A stretch of DNA of 60,283 nt from Planktothrix sp. PCC 11201 (GTDB taxonomy: Bacteria; Cyanobacteriota; Cyanobacteriia; Cyanobacteriales; Microcoleaceae). Shown here piece by piece: positions 19,040 through 29,398 of this stretch; position 1 is the stretch's first letter, and each line of letters begins with the position of its first letter. The notes beneath the pieces are model-generated. The model saw nothing but the letters and a program-made list of their open reading frames with translations, had not been told where the DNA came from and did not search any database. Both the position numbers and the translations under genes were made by a program. The stretch is taken from contig NZ_LT797693.1 in the NCBI RefSeq assembly GCF_900009135.1, forward strand, positions 458,235 to 518,517, given 5' to 3'.

Positions 19040-19516
19040 TCAAGGACGAACCGTTGTTAATTCTATTTTTTGACTATTCATTTCTAAGGGTTGATTATTC
19101 AAAACCATTGTAGTTGTTGAATTATATTCAAACCCAATCCGTTCATAAAATTTTTGTTGATGGGTTGTCATCAAATAAATTCGTTCAACTCGACACATTT
19201 TAGGATGACTTAATACCGTTTGAACTAATTTTCGGCCTAATCCACTCCCTTGATAATTCGGATGAATCACCACATCCCAAATACTGGCTCGATAAATACC
19301 ATCGGAGGTAGCCCGAGCAAATCCAATCATTTGTTTATAATCCCAGACTGTAACTACAGGCTCGCTATTCTCAATTGCAATTTTTAGATCTTCTTGACTT
19401 CGATTTTCTGCCCAAAATGCAGCAATTTGAAATAGATTTTGCAGTTGGTTTAAATCAATCTTTGAACGAGAATCATCAAAGAGAATATGATGGTTGTCTG
19501 GTGAGATGTTTTTCAT
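19040..19516 (-). CDS. GNAT-family N-acetyltransferase
   Basis: About 158 residues from the ATG at 19516, with AAGGAT about 9 bases upstream; a TTG at 19522 is less likely. The acetyl-CoA binding motif is plain (VVIHPNYQGSGLGRKLVQTV), as is the C-terminal beta-bulge segment (YERIGFEYN). It transfers an acetyl group from acetyl-CoA to an unknown amine. Close in style to cyanobacterial and plastid-type GNATs, but the substrate is not assignable. Confidence 0.85.
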   Translation of the reverse strand: MKNISPDNHHILFDDSRSKIDLNQLQNLFQIAAFWAENRSQEDLKIAIENSEPVVTVWDYKQMIGFARATSDGIYRASIWDVVIHPNYQGSGLGRKLVQTVLSHPKMCRVERIYLMTTHQQKFYERIGFEYNSTTTMVLNNQPLEMNSQKIELTTVRP

Positions 19517-19733
19517 ATACAATAATCCTTCAAATTATTTTGAGCAACTGATAAATACCCATGACTGTCGTGAGAATATGAAATTTTAACTCATTCAGTT
19601 GTATTAACTGAAACACTAAAATATTTAACATATTATAGTTAATAAAATGTGTGGCGAATTTAACAAAATCTCAAAAAACACTGGCTTTTTTCTCGGGTTG
19701 CTTGGATTAAGCTCTGTATTTTTTAATAAAAAA

Positions 19734-19750
19734 CGGGCTAATCTAGCCCG
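19734..19750 (-). terminator. Intrinsic terminator after rpmA
   Basis: Read on the minus strand, CGGGCTA and TAGCCCG form a 7-bp stem with a 3-base loop, followed directly by TTTTTTATT. It lies 34 bases beyond the rpmA stop and ends the rplU-rpmA unit. Confidence 0.85.
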
Positions 19751-19783
19751 CTTCAGAATTCAATAAAATCAGGTTTTTATTAA

Positions 19784-20068
19784 TTAAGCTTCAACGGCTA
19801 CAGGTTCAGCCTCAATCGCAGGATAAACGCTAATTTTTTGACGAGTTTTGCCTTTACGTTCAAAGCGAACTATACCATCAACTTTAGCGAATAAGGTATC
19901 ATCACTGCCGATACCCACGTTATTACCCGGGTGGAATTTGCACCCCCGTTGACGCACTAAAATATTACCTGCGCGCACCACTTGACCGCCAAAACGCTTG
20001 ACACCCAAGCGCTGGGCATTAGAGTCACGACCGTTACGAGTGCTACCCGTACCTTTCTTATGAGCCAT
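19784..20068 (-). CDS. rpmA: 50S ribosomal protein L27
   Basis: A 94-residue protein beginning [20 protein letters not shown], the standard L27 N-terminus that reaches toward the peptidyl transferase centre, with the conserved core GNILVRQRG and [17 protein letters not shown] short C-terminal extension is typical of cyanobacteria. It is co-transcribed with rplU (54 bases upstream) and closed by the terminator at 19734-19750. Confidence 0.98.
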   Translation of the reverse strand: MAHKKGTGSTRNGRDSNAQRLGVKRFGGQVVRAGNILVRQRGCKFHPGNNVGIGSDDTLFAKVDGIVRFERKGKTRQKISVYPAIEAEPVAVEA

Positions 20069-20122
20069 TTTATTCTCCTAATTAAATGATCAGTATTTCA
20101 GATATTCAATCACAATCTAATT

Positions 20123-20497
20123 TTATGCTTCTGTTGTTGCAGGTTCTGCGGGTTTTTCTTCCCGCTTCGCCACCACAGACCCATTCAGACTAATAGATTC
20201 AATCATCAAACGGGTAATTTCTTGACGATGACCTTGTTTTTTGCGGGTTTTCTTTTTCGGACGCATTTTATAAACGATGATTTTGCGTCCCCGCAGATGG
20301 CGCAGTACAGTCCCTTCAACGGTGGCCCCATTCACTAAGGGCTGACCAATTTGAACTTCACCATCATGATTGACTAACAGAACTTTATCAATGATAACTT
20401 GTTCATTTTCATCGACGGGTAACAGTTCAATATCGTAGAAACGACCGGGTTCTACTTTGATTTGTTTACCGCCTGTTTCAATAATTGCGTAAGTCAT
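20123..20497 (-). CDS. rplU: 50S ribosomal protein L21
   Basis: From the ATG at 20497 ([20 protein letters not shown], the usual L21 start) the protein has 124 residues; an upstream in-frame start would add 12 residues not seen in the family. The conserved RNA-binding C-terminal segment ([20 protein letters not shown]) is present, followed by a Glu/Pro/Ala tail. It is the first gene of the rplU-rpmA operon. Confidence 0.97.
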   Translation of the reverse strand: MTYAIIETGGKQIKVEPGRFYDIELLPVDENEQVIIDKVLLVNHDGEVQIGQPLVNGATVEGTVLRHLRGRKIIVYKMRPKKKTRKKQGHRQEITRLMIESISLNGSVVAKREEKPAEPATTEA

Positions 20498-20657
20498 GTA
20501 TTTTGGGTTAAGGTTGCCGTACAGGTAGCTCAACGGGTCAGAGTGTTTTCACTTTCCCCGAGTTTTGAGCCTTTGCCATGTCTGCACCTGTTCCGAGCAA
20601 GGTTTAGACACAATCTCCTATTATCGTTGATGACTGGTATTTCTGTCAAGTCCAAAA

Positions 20658-20714
20658 CCGTAGTAAGCCCTGAAGGGCTTCAACTCCCCAACCGTAGTAA
20701 GCCCTTCAGGGCTT
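20658..20714. repeat. Two copies of CCGTAGTAAGCCC palindromic repeat
   Basis: Copies at 20658-20680 and 20692-20714 each contain CCGTAGT followed by the hairpin AAGCCCT-NN-AGGGCTT, with loop GA in one and TC in the other. A related element is at 25588-25642. They sit upstream of rplU, between it and the stop of the membrane protein gene at 20749. Confidence 0.75.
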
Positions 20715-20748
20715 CCCCCAACCATCAACAACAATTACAGGAAATTAA

Positions 20749-21183
20749 TTAACTCTCACTTTTGCTAACCGTTGGATTCGGTATTTTTTCAGAAGATTGC
20801 TCAGGAAATAGGGTGTCAATATCAATTGCTCCATAGCCTTTTGTCGCTAATAAATTCAGCATTGAACCCAATTGAAACCAAATTAATAATGCAGTCGGAA
20901 TCACCACCACCAAACCCATAACTACCGCAATCCAATAGACGCCGATAAAGACCGCTAAACTCGAACTTACGGAGACTAGAATTAATAAGGTCATCCCCAA
21001 ATAAGCAATAATTAAATTGGGGGTTTTATAATTAATAGAAGTTGTGGGTTGAGAGCTATCACTCCAGAGAGAAACCCTATATTCTAACATATCTTTAAAA
21101 ATAATACCCCATAACACTGCTAAGACTGTTGAAGCAACAACCACAATATAAATCGGCGAAACGACGTTAAGTTCAGGCATCAT
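20749..21183 (-). CDS. Small integral membrane protein, function unknown
   Basis: A 144-residue hydrophobic protein with about three predicted membrane segments (about 9-30, 52-80 and 82-108) and a hydrophilic acidic tail. The start is at the first or second of two adjacent Met codons. I do not recognise the family. It is flanked on both sides by dispersed repeats, so it appears to be transcribed alone. Confidence 0.7.
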   Translation of the reverse strand: MMPELNVVSPIYIVVVASTVLAVLWGIIFKDMLEYRVSLWSDSSQPTTSINYKTPNLIIAYLGMTLLILVSVSSSLAVFIGVYWIAVVMGLVVVIPTALLIWFQLGSMLNLLATKGYGAIDIDTLFPEQSSEKIPNPTVSKSES

Positions 21184-21270
21184 ATTAATGGCAAGGATAG
21201 ATGATTTTTTACAATTCGTTACATAGTATAGCAGAAATCAGTTATCAGTCATCAGTTAACAGTTATCAGT

Positions 21271-21298
21271 GTAGAGACGTGCCATGGCGCGTCTCTAC
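21271..21298. repeat. GTAGAGACG...CGTCTCTAC palindrome
   Basis: A near-perfect 28-bp palindrome centred on GCCATGGC, flanked by CAGTTATCAG-type tandem repeats. Related copies occur at 46121-46148 and, degenerate, inside radA at 30663-30688. Confidence 0.75.
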
Positions 21299-21360
21299 CA
21301 GTGCATCAGTTGACAGTAAAGAGTTCATTGTTAATATTTGTAGGCTAATAACTGTTAACT

Positions 21361-21428
21361 GGTACGGGCTGGTTTATCGAGATGCGCGGTGATTAACTCA
21401 TATCTAAAAGAACCCGCCTCTACAACTG
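21361..21428. repeat. ~68-bp miniature inverted-repeat element, copy A
   Basis: It begins GGTACGGGCTGGTTTATC and ends GAACCCGCCTCTACAAC, so its ends are mutually inverted. The interior (ATCTAAAAGAACCCGCC) matches copy C at 31291-31357. It is bordered by CAGTTATCAG/ACTGATAACTG tandem repeats. Confidence 0.7.
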
Positions 21429-21452
21429 TTAACTGATAACTGATAACTGATT

Positions 21453-23108
21453 TTAGGGTTTTCTAATTAAAATCTGTCCATTATTATCAATTTTTAAAGG
21501 CGTTTTAGGAAAATCTTTTTGGGTGAGATTGCGAATTAAACTAATACTTTTATTACGATTATCTAAATTAGGAATCCCTTGGGAATTTAACTGAACAGGA
21601 ATAATTTTACCTTCAATAAAATCCCCTTGAGGATTAACTTTCGCTTCCAAAATCAAAGAATATCCTAACTCCCCACTGGTTGATAAGGTTCGATATCCCA
21701 TAAAATTCCCGAGGGAATAAGCAATTAATTTCCCTTTATATAACTCTAACGCCCTCGGAACATGGGGGCCATGACCTAAAATTAAATCCGCTCCAGCATC
21801 AATCATACTATGGGCAAAAAGCACTAAATTTCCGCGATTTTCTCCATAGAAATATTCGGTTTTATTCCTGACATTTAAAGCTCCAGTTCCTTCCGCCCCA
21901 CCATGAAAAGAAATTACCACAAAATCGGCATTTTTTTGAGCTTGTGTAACTAACTTTTTCCCCGCTTCAATATCACTTAAATTATTATGATAATCATAAT
22001 TGCTAAACCCAACAAATGCCAGCTTTATTCCTTTTACTTCATGATAAACAATCTTTCCTTTTTCCCCGACTGCCTTAATTCCTGTTGTTTTAATATTTTG
22101 AATCGTATCTTTAAAACCTGCCTCAAAAAAATCAAAGGAATGATTATTGGCAACATTTAAAATGCTAAATCCGGCATCCTTAAGTAAAGCCTTATATTCG
22201 GGAGGAGTCCGAAAAGCAAAGACTAACCCGCGACCGATATTTTTAGCACTATTAGGATATTGAGTTAAAGTGCTTTCAAAATTGCCAAACACAATATCCC
22301 CTTTCAATTCCGATTTAACCCCGGCAAATAAAGCGGTTTTGTTAGCGGATAATTTATTAGAGGGATAATTAGTCCCAGGAATGATATCACCGACGGCCCG
22401 AATCGTAATTTGTAAATCAGGATTAATCGGATTTTCTAGGGTTTTTAGGGTTAATTTAGAGACTTTATTTAGATTTTTTATGGTTGCAGTTTTAGAAATT
22501 GGATTCGGTTTAGAAACGGTTGCCGTTGACAAGGAAAAGGCGGGAATTTGAGCTAAACTTGAAGATATACCCTGGGGAATTTCCGTTAAAAAAGTATTAA
22601 TTTTTTCTTGATTTTGATTGACTATAATTCCAGATAGGGGCAAAACCATTAAACTAACGGAACCTACAATTAACCAAGGCTTAGAAACAGAAACTTGCGG
22701 TTTAGGAAGGGCAACTTTTAGGGCAGGAAAGGTTAGTTTAGGAAAGGATAACCCTATCTTCTGATTTTTTGGAGGTTTTGGAGGTTTTGGAGATTTTAGA
22801 GGTTCTGGGATAAATTCCTGCAAGACTAGGGTTTGTGTCCAGCCGGATTTTTTTTGACCGCGACGGGTTCCAGAAATTGTCACCGACCCAATCACAGAGG
22901 ATTGTAACCGCATTAACCCATTTTGGACAACCCGAACACTCCCTTGAATATCGGGAAGTTGTTCAGACACCAAAACGACCTGGAGATGGTGGTCTTGACG
23001 AGTCACCTTAGCGGTCACTCCTTTGGATTGTAACGCTTGGTTGATTAAAATTGCGATCGCTTTGGGATCACCAGTTTTTGCCAAGGCGATAGTCTGATAG
23101 TCGCTCAC
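21453..23108 (-). CDS. CapA-family (PGA_cap) metallophosphatase-like protein with cyanobacterial N-terminal domain
   Basis: A 551-residue protein. Residues 1-95 form a small alpha/beta domain (MSDYQTIALAKTGDPKAIAI) not part of CapA, followed by a Pro/Lys linker, a membrane segment (about 144-164), and a CapA-type calcineurin-like domain (about 230-520) with motifs VGDIIPG, GNFEST, ANNHSFDF, SFHGGAEG and GHGPHVPRALE. CapA proteins act in poly-gamma-glutamate capsule production, but here no capB/capC partner is seen, so the surface substrate is unknown. The long N-terminal addition makes this a fusion relative to bacterial CapA. Confidence 0.85.
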   Translation of the reverse strand: MSDYQTIALAKTGDPKAIAILINQALQSKGVTAKVTRQDHHLQVVLVSEQLPDIQGSVRVVQNGLMRLQSSVIGSVTISGTRRGQKKSGWTQTLVLQEFIPEPLKSPKPPKPPKNQKIGLSFPKLTFPALKVALPKPQVSVSKPWLIVGSVSLMVLPLSGIIVNQNQEKINTFLTEIPQGISSSLAQIPAFSLSTATVSKPNPISKTATIKNLNKVSKLTLKTLENPINPDLQITIRAVGDIIPGTNYPSNKLSANKTALFAGVKSELKGDIVFGNFESTLTQYPNSAKNIGRGLVFAFRTPPEYKALLKDAGFSILNVANNHSFDFFEAGFKDTIQNIKTTGIKAVGEKGKIVYHEVKGIKLAFVGFSNYDYHNNLSDIEAGKKLVTQAQKNADFVVISFHGGAEGTGALNVRNKTEYFYGENRGNLVLFAHSMIDAGADLILGHGPHVPRALELYKGKLIAYSLGNFMGYRTLSTSGELGYSLILEAKVNPQGDFIEGKIIPVQLNSQGIPNLDNRNKSISLIRNLTQKDFPKTPLKIDNNGQILIRKP

Positions 23109-23311
23109 TCCGCTTTCCTCACAGCCACTTCAATATCATAGGATTAACTGGTATTTTAGGGTCAATAACCTACTTTCGATTTTTTTAGCGAACTTTCCCT
23201 TAGCACTCCACCGGGAGCGAGTACAATGATCAAGAGTTTATCGGATCAGGGCTTGAAACAGAATTTTCAGTATTATTTTTATAGGTAGGCAGATCTTGGG
23301 AGGATATAACC

Positions 23312-24415
23312 TTGGCCGTTCAGTATAGTTACGATAACACGAGCAACCGTTCACCCCATTGCATTCTAATTACCGGGGGGGCGGGGTTTATTGGCTCAAA
23401 CTTTGTCCATCATTGGTTTAGCGCCTATCCCGATGACCGAATTGTGGTTTTAGATGCGCTGACCTATGCGGGAAATTTGCAAAATATTGTCAGTTTGGAA
23501 CATAACCCTAATTTTCGGTTTGTGCAAGGGGATATTTGCGATCGCCCTTTAATTGATAGTTTATTGAAAGAAGAACAGATCAATACTATTGCCCATTTTG
23601 CCGCAGAATCCCACGTTGATCGGTCAATTATTGGCCCCGGTGCCTTTGTGCAAACCAATGTAGTCGGGACATTTACCCTGTTAGAAGCCTTTCGTCAATA
23701 TTGGATAGCCCAGGGTCAGCCCGAACATTATCGGTTTCTGCACGTTTCCACCGATGAAGTTTATGGAAGTCTGGGCCCAAATGATCATGCGTTTACCGAA
23801 CAGACTCCCTATACTCCTAATAGCCCCTATTCTGCCTCCAAAGCGGGCAGTGATCATTTAGCTCGCGCCTATTATCATACCTACGGAATGCCGACAATTA
23901 TTACTAATTGTTCTAATAATTATGGCCCCTATCATTATCCTGAAAAACTGATTCCGTTAATGTGTATTAATGCTTTATTAGGAAAACCCCTTCCGGTTTA
24001 TGGCGATGGTCAAAATGTCCGAGATTGGTTGTATGTTTTAGATCATTGTCGGGCTTTAGATGCGGTGATTCATAATGGAAGAATTGGAGAAACTTATAAT
24101 ATTGGGGGAAATAATGAAGTTAAGAATATTGATTTAGTTAAAATGTTATGTCGGATTATGGATGAATTGGCTGTTCATCTGCCTGTAAAACCCTCTAATC
24201 AATTAATTACCTTTGTTAAAGATAGGGCTGGACATGATCGACGCTATGCCATTGATGCGACTAAAATTAAAACGGAATTAGGCTGGGCTCCGTTAGTTAC
24301 TGTGGAAGAAGGGTTACGTCAAACTATTGGCTGGTATTTGACCCATCGCAGTTGGTGGGAACCTTTATTATCAGAAGAATATCAAGCTTATTATCGTCAA
24401 GTCTACCCGTCTTAA
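23312..24415 (+). CDS. rfbB: dTDP-glucose 4,6-dehydratase
   Basis: A 367-residue extended SDR enzyme converting dTDP-glucose to dTDP-4-keto-6-deoxyglucose, the step before dTDP-rhamnose and other deoxysugars for surface polysaccharides. It shows the NAD motif GGAGFIGSN, the STDE/VYG region (T147, D148, E149) and the YSASK catalytic motif (Y173, K177). The start is TTG, supported by GGGAGGA 7 bases upstream. No rfbA, rfbC or rfbD is nearby. Confidence 0.94.
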   Translation: MAVQYSYDNTSNRSPHCILITGGAGFIGSNFVHHWFSAYPDDRIVVLDALTYAGNLQNIVSLEHNPNFRFVQGDICDRPLIDSLLKEEQINTIAHFAAESHVDRSIIGPGAFVQTNVVGTFTLLEAFRQYWIAQGQPEHYRFLHVSTDEVYGSLGPNDHAFTEQTPYTPNSPYSASKAGSDHLARAYYHTYGMPTIITNCSNNYGPYHYPEKLIPLMCINALLGKPLPVYGDGQNVRDWLYVLDHCRALDAVIHNGRIGETYNIGGNNEVKNIDLVKMLCRIMDELAVHLPVKPSNQLITFVKDRAGHDRRYAIDATKIKTELGWAPLVTVEEGLRQTIGWYLTHRSWWEPLLSEEYQAYYRQVYPS

Positions 24416-24422
24416 ACCAGGT

Positions 24423-24480
24423 AGGGGTTGGGAGACCCAACCCTGTTGATATTCAGCCAGCCCTACTTAAAAGTAGGGGA
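24423..24480. terminator. Paired hairpins between convergent rfbB and ABC ATPase genes
   Basis: GGGTTGGG-aga-CCCAACCC is followed by CCCTACTT-AA-AAGTAGGG. They lie just after the rfbB stop and before the convergent ABC gene stop. T-runs are weak, so termination is likely but not certain. Confidence 0.5.
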
Positions 24481-24543
24481 TTTGTACAAGGAATGATTGA
24501 AACTTTGTGGCTGGTGCCGTTTGGTGTAACTGAAATCTTACCT

Positions 24544-25524
24544 TTAACCACTGGCATGAATTCCCCTTTCTTTTAACTTTTGCATAAAGAATTCTTCTAA
24601 GGTTAATCGAGATAAATTCAAACTCAATAGTTGAGCATTCATTTCTTTCAATACTAGAAAAAATTCCTCTGGCTCACCCTTCAAATGTCCCTCCCAAGAA
24701 TCTTGATCCCTTTCTAAATCCGATATCCAATTTTGCAGAATATTAATATCTCCTCCTTTTCCCTTAACAACATAAGTTTGAGTTGTTCCCAATAAATCAT
24801 CCAAAGAACCCATACTAATTAATTCACCTTCTGCTAAAATAGCAATGCGATCGCAAATTTTTTCCACATCGGATAAAACATGACTATTAAAAAAAACAGT
24901 TCTATTTTGTGCTTTTAAAGATAAGATAATTTCTCTAATTTGATACCGTCCCATCGGGTCAAGTCCTGACATCGGTTCATCTAAAAACACCACTTCAGGA
25001 TCATTAATTAAAGCTTGCGCCATTCCCACCCGTTGTAACATTCCCTTAGAATATTGGCGCATTTGTTTTTTAATGGCGGCGGTTTTTGCTAACCCGACTA
25101 AATCTAATAATTGGGGAATGCGTTGACGTTGAATAGATTTCGGAATTTGAAACAGTCCGGCGGCAAATTCTAAAAATTCCCATCCCGTAAGATGATCATA
25201 AAAATAGGGATTTTCTGGTAAATATCCTACTCGTTGTTTAACATGGCGATCGCCAATGGGTTTACCTAATAATAGACCTGATCCAGAGGTCGGGCGAACA
25301 ATGCCTAATAAGGTTTTTAATAATGTGGTTTTCCCTGCCCCATTTTGTCCTAATAAACCAAAGGTTTCTCCCGCATGAATGCTTAAAGTACAGCTTTTTA
25401 AGGATTCAATCTTTTGATTCATCCAAAAACCCGTGCGATAAAATTTTCCCAAATTATGCGTTTCCACCACCTGGTTTAACGGAGGAATTGAAGCTGAATC
25501 TTTGACCTCAATAGCCGAATTCAT
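24544..25524 (-). CDS. ABC transporter ATP-binding protein (CcmA/NatA-like)
   Basis: A 326-residue ATPase with Walker A GLLGQNGAGKTT, Q-loop GYLPENPYFYD, signature YSKGMLQRVG, Walker B VVFLDEPMSGLDP and H-loop FFNSHVLS, plus a C-terminal extension of about 90 residues typical of the ABC-2 exporter ATPases. It should energise an ABC-2-type membrane permease, but none is adjacent: upstream lies a repeat and the divergent acyltransferase, downstream the convergent rfbB. The substrate is unknown. Confidence 0.9.
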   Translation of the reverse strand: MNSAIEVKDSASIPPLNQVVETHNLGKFYRTGFWMNQKIESLKSCTLSIHAGETFGLLGQNGAGKTTLLKTLLGIVRPTSGSGLLLGKPIGDRHVKQRVGYLPENPYFYDHLTGWEFLEFAAGLFQIPKSIQRQRIPQLLDLVGLAKTAAIKKQMRQYSKGMLQRVGMAQALINDPEVVFLDEPMSGLDPMGRYQIREIILSLKAQNRTVFFNSHVLSDVEKICDRIAILAEGELISMGSLDDLLGTTQTYVVKGKGGDINILQNWISDLERDQDSWEGHLKGEPEEFFLVLKEMNAQLLSLNLSRLTLEEFFMQKLKERGIHASG

Positions 25525-25587
25525 AAGCGTTACGGATTAGATACAATATTTAGGCGGTTATATTCTATTTTAATACAACAGAAGAAA

Positions 25588-25685
25588 TTCGTAGTAAGCC
25601 CTTTAGGGCTATTCTTAGGGCTTTGGCCCTCACTACGAGGTGAAATCTTTTTGCCCATTGCCCATTGCCCATTGCCCATTCCCTG
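25588..25685. repeat. CGTAGTAAGCCC element plus GCCCATT tandem repeats
   Basis: CGTAGTAAGCCC-TTT-AGGGCT and the distal CCCTCACTACG make a roughly 50-bp palindromic element related to the pair at 20658-20714. It is followed by four GCCCATT heptamers (about 25652-25680). The block sits between divergent genes. Confidence 0.75.
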
Positions 25686-25759
25686 CTTTTTTGTGGTTTA
25701 ATTAAGATCGAATTTCCTCAAAACCAGAGTATCTTGACGGAGGCAAAGTTTACCGTTTC

Positions 25760-26626
25760 GTGATCTTTAACCCCTTCTTCAACAGTCATCCATCTCCTAA
25801 CCCAAGCGAGAATCCCCGTTTCACCGGTTGGTCATTACAGGATCGTGATCCCGAATATATCCGATCTCTGATGCCGTTTTTGGGTTGGTTCTATGACCAT
25901 TATTTTCAAGTCCAAACCTCCGGCTGGGAGAATCTCCCGCCCCAACATAAGATGTTGTTGGTGGGTTCCCATAACGGTGGTTTAGCCGCCCCGGATATGT
26001 TTATGGGGTTATACGCTTGGTGTCGTCACTTCGGAACCGAAAGATTACTTTATGGTCTCATGCACCCGAAAGTCTGGCAGGTGGCTCCAGAAGTAGCCGC
26101 TTCAGCCGTGCGTTCCGGGGCTGTTATCGCCCATCCGCGCATGGGAATGGCGGCTTTGCGACAGAATGCGACGGTGTTGGTGTATCCGGGCGGGGGTGAG
26201 GATGTATTTCGTCCCCATACGTTACGCAACCAAATTCATTTCGCTGGTCGTAAAGGGTTTATTAAGTTAGCCCTGCGGGAGAAAGCCCCCATTGTTCCGG
26301 TGATTTCATCGGGTGCCCACGATACTCTGATTGTGCTGGCGGATATTTACGACTGGGTAAAACAACTACACAACTTGGGAATGCCTTGGTTATTGGATCT
26401 CGACCCAGAGGTATTTCCGATTTATTTGGGGTTGCCTTGGGGTGTGGGAATTGGGCCTTTACCGAATTTTCCGCTTCCGGCAAAAATCAAGATTCACATT
26501 TGTCCAGCGATTGAATTTGAACGCTATGGACGAGACGCGGCCAATGACCGGGAGTATGTTGATGTTTGTTATCAACAGGTGAAAACAGCAATGCAACGGG
26601 AACTTGATGATTTAGTTATGCGGTAA
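25760..26626 (+). CDS. Lysophospholipid/MGAT-like acyltransferase
   Basis: A 288-residue protein of the LPLAT superfamily, matching the MGAT-like branch in overall layout. The catalytic-type block reads LLVGSHNGGLAAPDMF; the later blocks VLVYPGGGEDVFRP and FIKLALREKAPIVPV are the acyl-acceptor and glycerol-phosphate motifs. Members esterify glycerolipids or phytol using acyl donors at the membrane. The His-to-Asp spacing differs from classic HX4D PlsC enzymes, favouring a neutral-lipid or wax-ester type role, but this is inference. The start used is GTG; its SD (GGAGG) lies unusually far upstream, so the true start may differ. Confidence 0.82.
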   Translation: MIFNPFFNSHPSPNPSENPRFTGWSLQDRDPEYIRSLMPFLGWFYDHYFQVQTSGWENLPPQHKMLLVGSHNGGLAAPDMFMGLYAWCRHFGTERLLYGLMHPKVWQVAPEVAASAVRSGAVIAHPRMGMAALRQNATVLVYPGGGEDVFRPHTLRNQIHFAGRKGFIKLALREKAPIVPVISSGAHDTLIVLADIYDWVKQLHNLGMPWLLDLDPEVFPIYLGLPWGVGIGPLPNFPLPAKIKIHICPAIEFERYGRDAANDREYVDVCYQQVKTAMQRELDDLVMR

Positions 26627-26687
26627 AATTCCCTTTAGCAACGGTAATTCAGTACAGTTATTAGTATATTAACTCTTAAACTGATCA

Positions 26688-26756
26688 CTGGTACGGGCGG
26701 GTTCTGTTAGATTTTTGTGAGTTACCTAAATCTTGATGAACCCGCCCCTACAACTG
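26688..26756. repeat. ~68-bp miniature inverted-repeat element, copy B
   Basis: It runs from CTGGTACGGGCGGGTT to GAACCCGCCCCTACAACTG. Its reverse complement matches copy C (31291-31357) over nearly its whole length. It lies between the 3' ends of the convergent acyltransferase and sensor kinase genes. Confidence 0.75.
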
Positions 26757-26764
26757 ATGACTGA

Positions 26765-29398
26765 TTATTGGGGTAAACAACGCAGGATTTTAGGAAGTTT
26801 CATCGTGAAGGTAGACCCTTTGCCTAACTCACTAATTACGGATAAATCACCTCCCATCATTTGACATAATTTTTGAGTAATGGTTAACCCTAAACCCGTA
26901 CCTCCATAACGGCGAGTTGTGCTTTCATCCGCTTGAGTAAAGGGATTAAAAACCGTTGCTAACTGTTTAGGACTCATGCCAATTCCATTATCTATCACTT
27001 GAAAAATAATCACCGTTGAACAGCTTTTCGGAACATCAGGAAGACAACAAGCACTACTCGTTAGTTCTTCATTAACCATGATAAATTCTGGCTCTAGTAT
27101 AGAATCTATATTTAGATTAACCCTGTCTACTTTTTCTTGCCAAACCTTTAAAGTCACCTGACCATTTTCTGTGAATTTGCAGGCATTACTGAGGAGATTT
27201 AATAAACATTGACGAACTTTTGTTAAGTCGGTGTGCATAAAATCTACATTCTCTGCCACCTCTAGGATAAACTGATTAGAATTCTTATCCGCAGCCGGAT
27301 TAACAGTGGTTTCCACTTCCCAAAGTAAGGTCGAAACTTTAAAGGTTTCTAAATGAAAATTCATCCGACCCGCTTCAATTTTGGAGAAATCCAGAATTTC
27401 ACTAATCAAAGTTAATAAATGTTGCCCGGCTACATAAATATTTTTTAAATCTCCTACAAATTCATCTTGATGTAACTCTTGAGCATCTTCTATTAATAAT
27501 TCACTATAACCTAAAATTGCATTGAGGGGAGTCCTAAGTTCATGGCTCATATTGGCTAAAAATAAACTTTTAGCATGGTTAGCGGTTTCGGCAGCTTCCT
27601 TAGCCATTTTCAATTCCTCCGCCTGTTGACGCTCCGTAATATCATTAGCCATCATCAATAAACAGGAAATTCCCCCTAAATCAATTAATTCAATAGACAC
27701 TAACCAATTTCTAATTATTCCTGATTTTTGGCGAATTTTTAACTCAACATTACTAATTTGATTTTGACTTTTTAATTGTTTTTTAAGTTGCAGATGTTGT
27801 TGAGAATCAACCCACAGATTCAGTTGTTCTGGGGTGTGGTTCAGCACCTGCTCTCGCCCCCAACCAATTTGACGTAAAAAACTATCATTGACATCTAAAA
27901 ATAGTTCATCAGCCAGGGTCATAATACTAATCCCAACGGGACTGGCACTAAAGGTTTTTGAAAATCTTTCCTCACTAGCTCGTAAAGCAATTTCTGCCTG
28001 TTTCCGGTCTGTAATATCTTGAATTGTGCTAGTGATATGACTAGGAGTAATTACCGCCTGTTCAAAAACAATCCGTTCCTCACCGGAGGCTAATTTCAAC
28101 CGATAATCAATACAATAAGGTTTTTGTTGAAATAAGGCTTGATCCAAGTAACTTTGCACATAACTGCGATCTTCAGGATGAACAAATTCCAAAAATTGGG
28201 GAAAACTTGGTTTCACAGATTTAGCCGTTGTGTCTAAAATTCGATAGAGTTCGTCCGACCAAAATAATTCATAGCTGCTAATTTTCAGATCCCAATGACC
28301 CAACTTAGCAATCCGTTGAGCATTTGCTAAACTGGTTTCACTGTTTCTCAGGCGAGTTTCCGCTTGTTGACGTTCTGTAACCGTGGCGGCTAAAACTAAC
28401 CCCGTAATTGCCATAATCAGGATAAAGGCTTGTAGAGAAAAAATTTGGGGGGTATCCGTACTGCGACTAATAAAAGGCCCACTCCCCCGTACTACTCCCC
28501 AAACCGCAAAACTGGCTGTGATCAAATGACCAATGACCGTTCCCCGTTGACCAAATCGTAAGGAAGCCCAAACAAAAAACGGAAAGGGCAAATATTCCAG
28601 GGGAAAACCAATAAATGCCGACCGAGTTCGAGAACAAAATACAAACCAATTTAAGCCCAATAACAGGAACAACCAAACCCCAACTTCTAACTGACGTAAC
28701 CAAAAATTCCCAGGAGAGCGTTCAGAAAGGCGTAATCTGGTTGTACCCAGGGATAAACTTTGGGATAAGGCGTTGAGAAAAGACCAGACCGGGGAAGTAG
28801 GAGTTTGACAGCGATAGTAATACCTTTGAAATTCGCTACCCCAGGTTAATAATACCGGGGTTATAACTAATACCCCAGTAGCACTTCCTAGCCACCCACC
28901 AATCCAAATTTGGGTAAAATCTTCCCAGGGTAGCCAACCACTCAAACAGGCTATGAGAACAGTAAGAGTGGGATTAATCAGGGTAGCAATTGTCCCCGCT
29001 AAAATAATTAGTCCCAGAACATCTTTGAGGTGTTTGAGTTGGGGAGAAAATTCAAGGCGATGGAGCAATTTACTAACTAAACAGGCTTGTAACGTCACAC
29101 CACAACTAGACAGTATCACCACAAACACAGGCATTTGGTCAATGGCAATTAGGGAAAAAAACGCCCCCAGGGCAATTGCTGGCCAATATCGATAACCACA
29201 CAACAGAACAATTCCCTGGGCGACCCCCGCATTCGGCCAGAATAGGGCTGGGGTGGAACCCAAGATTAAATATTCAACCGTCACCTTGCCAACTATCCAG
29301 TAGCATACTGTAATCAAACTAACTATAACTAAGTATCGGCTACTTGTAACATGGGCGCGTTCAAGGAATTTCATTTTAGTTGTGAGTAAGCTGATCAT
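26765..29398 (-). CDS. MASE1-PAS-PAS sensor histidine kinase
   Basis: An 877-residue membrane sensor. The N-terminal 340 or so residues carry about eight hydrophobic segments of the MASE1 type. They are followed by two PAS/PAC domains (ending [14 protein letters not shown] and [13 protein letters not shown]), a HisKA domain with the H-box [19 protein letters not shown], and a HATPase domain ([23 protein letters not shown]). It phosphorylates an unlinked response regulator in response to an unknown signal. An alternative Met lies at residue 9. Confidence 0.92.
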   Translation of the reverse strand: MISLLTTKMKFLERAHVTSSRYLVIVSLITVCYWIVGKVTVEYLILGSTPALFWPNAGVAQGIVLLCGYRYWPAIALGAFFSLIAIDQMPVFVVILSSCGVTLQACLVSKLLHRLEFSPQLKHLKDVLGLIILAGTIATLINPTLTVLIACLSGWLPWEDFTQIWIGGWLGSATGVLVITPVLLTWGSEFQRYYYRCQTPTSPVWSFLNALSQSLSLGTTRLRLSERSPGNFWLRQLEVGVWLFLLLGLNWFVFCSRTRSAFIGFPLEYLPFPFFVWASLRFGQRGTVIGHLITASFAVWGVVRGSGPFISRSTDTPQIFSLQAFILIMAITGLVLAATVTERQQAETRLRNSETSLANAQRIAKLGHWDLKISSYELFWSDELYRILDTTAKSVKPSFPQFLEFVHPEDRSYVQSYLDQALFQQKPYCIDYRLKLASGEERIVFEQAVITPSHITSTIQDITDRKQAEIALRASEERFSKTFSASPVGISIMTLADELFLDVNDSFLRQIGWGREQVLNHTPEQLNLWVDSQQHLQLKKQLKSQNQISNVELKIRQKSGIIRNWLVSIELIDLGGISCLLMMANDITERQQAEELKMAKEAAETANHAKSLFLANMSHELRTPLNAILGYSELLIEDAQELHQDEFVGDLKNIYVAGQHLLTLISEILDFSKIEAGRMNFHLETFKVSTLLWEVETTVNPAADKNSNQFILEVAENVDFMHTDLTKVRQCLLNLLSNACKFTENGQVTLKVWQEKVDRVNLNIDSILEPEFIMVNEELTSSACCLPDVPKSCSTVIIFQVIDNGIGMSPKQLATVFNPFTQADESTTRRYGGTGLGLTITQKLCQMMGGDLSVISELGKGSTFTMKLPKILRCLPQ

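Noticed and set aside
24352-24576. Plus-strand frame overlapping the end of rfbB and the ABC gene
   Set aside because: It is out of frame with both convergent genes and spans two hairpins; no coding character.
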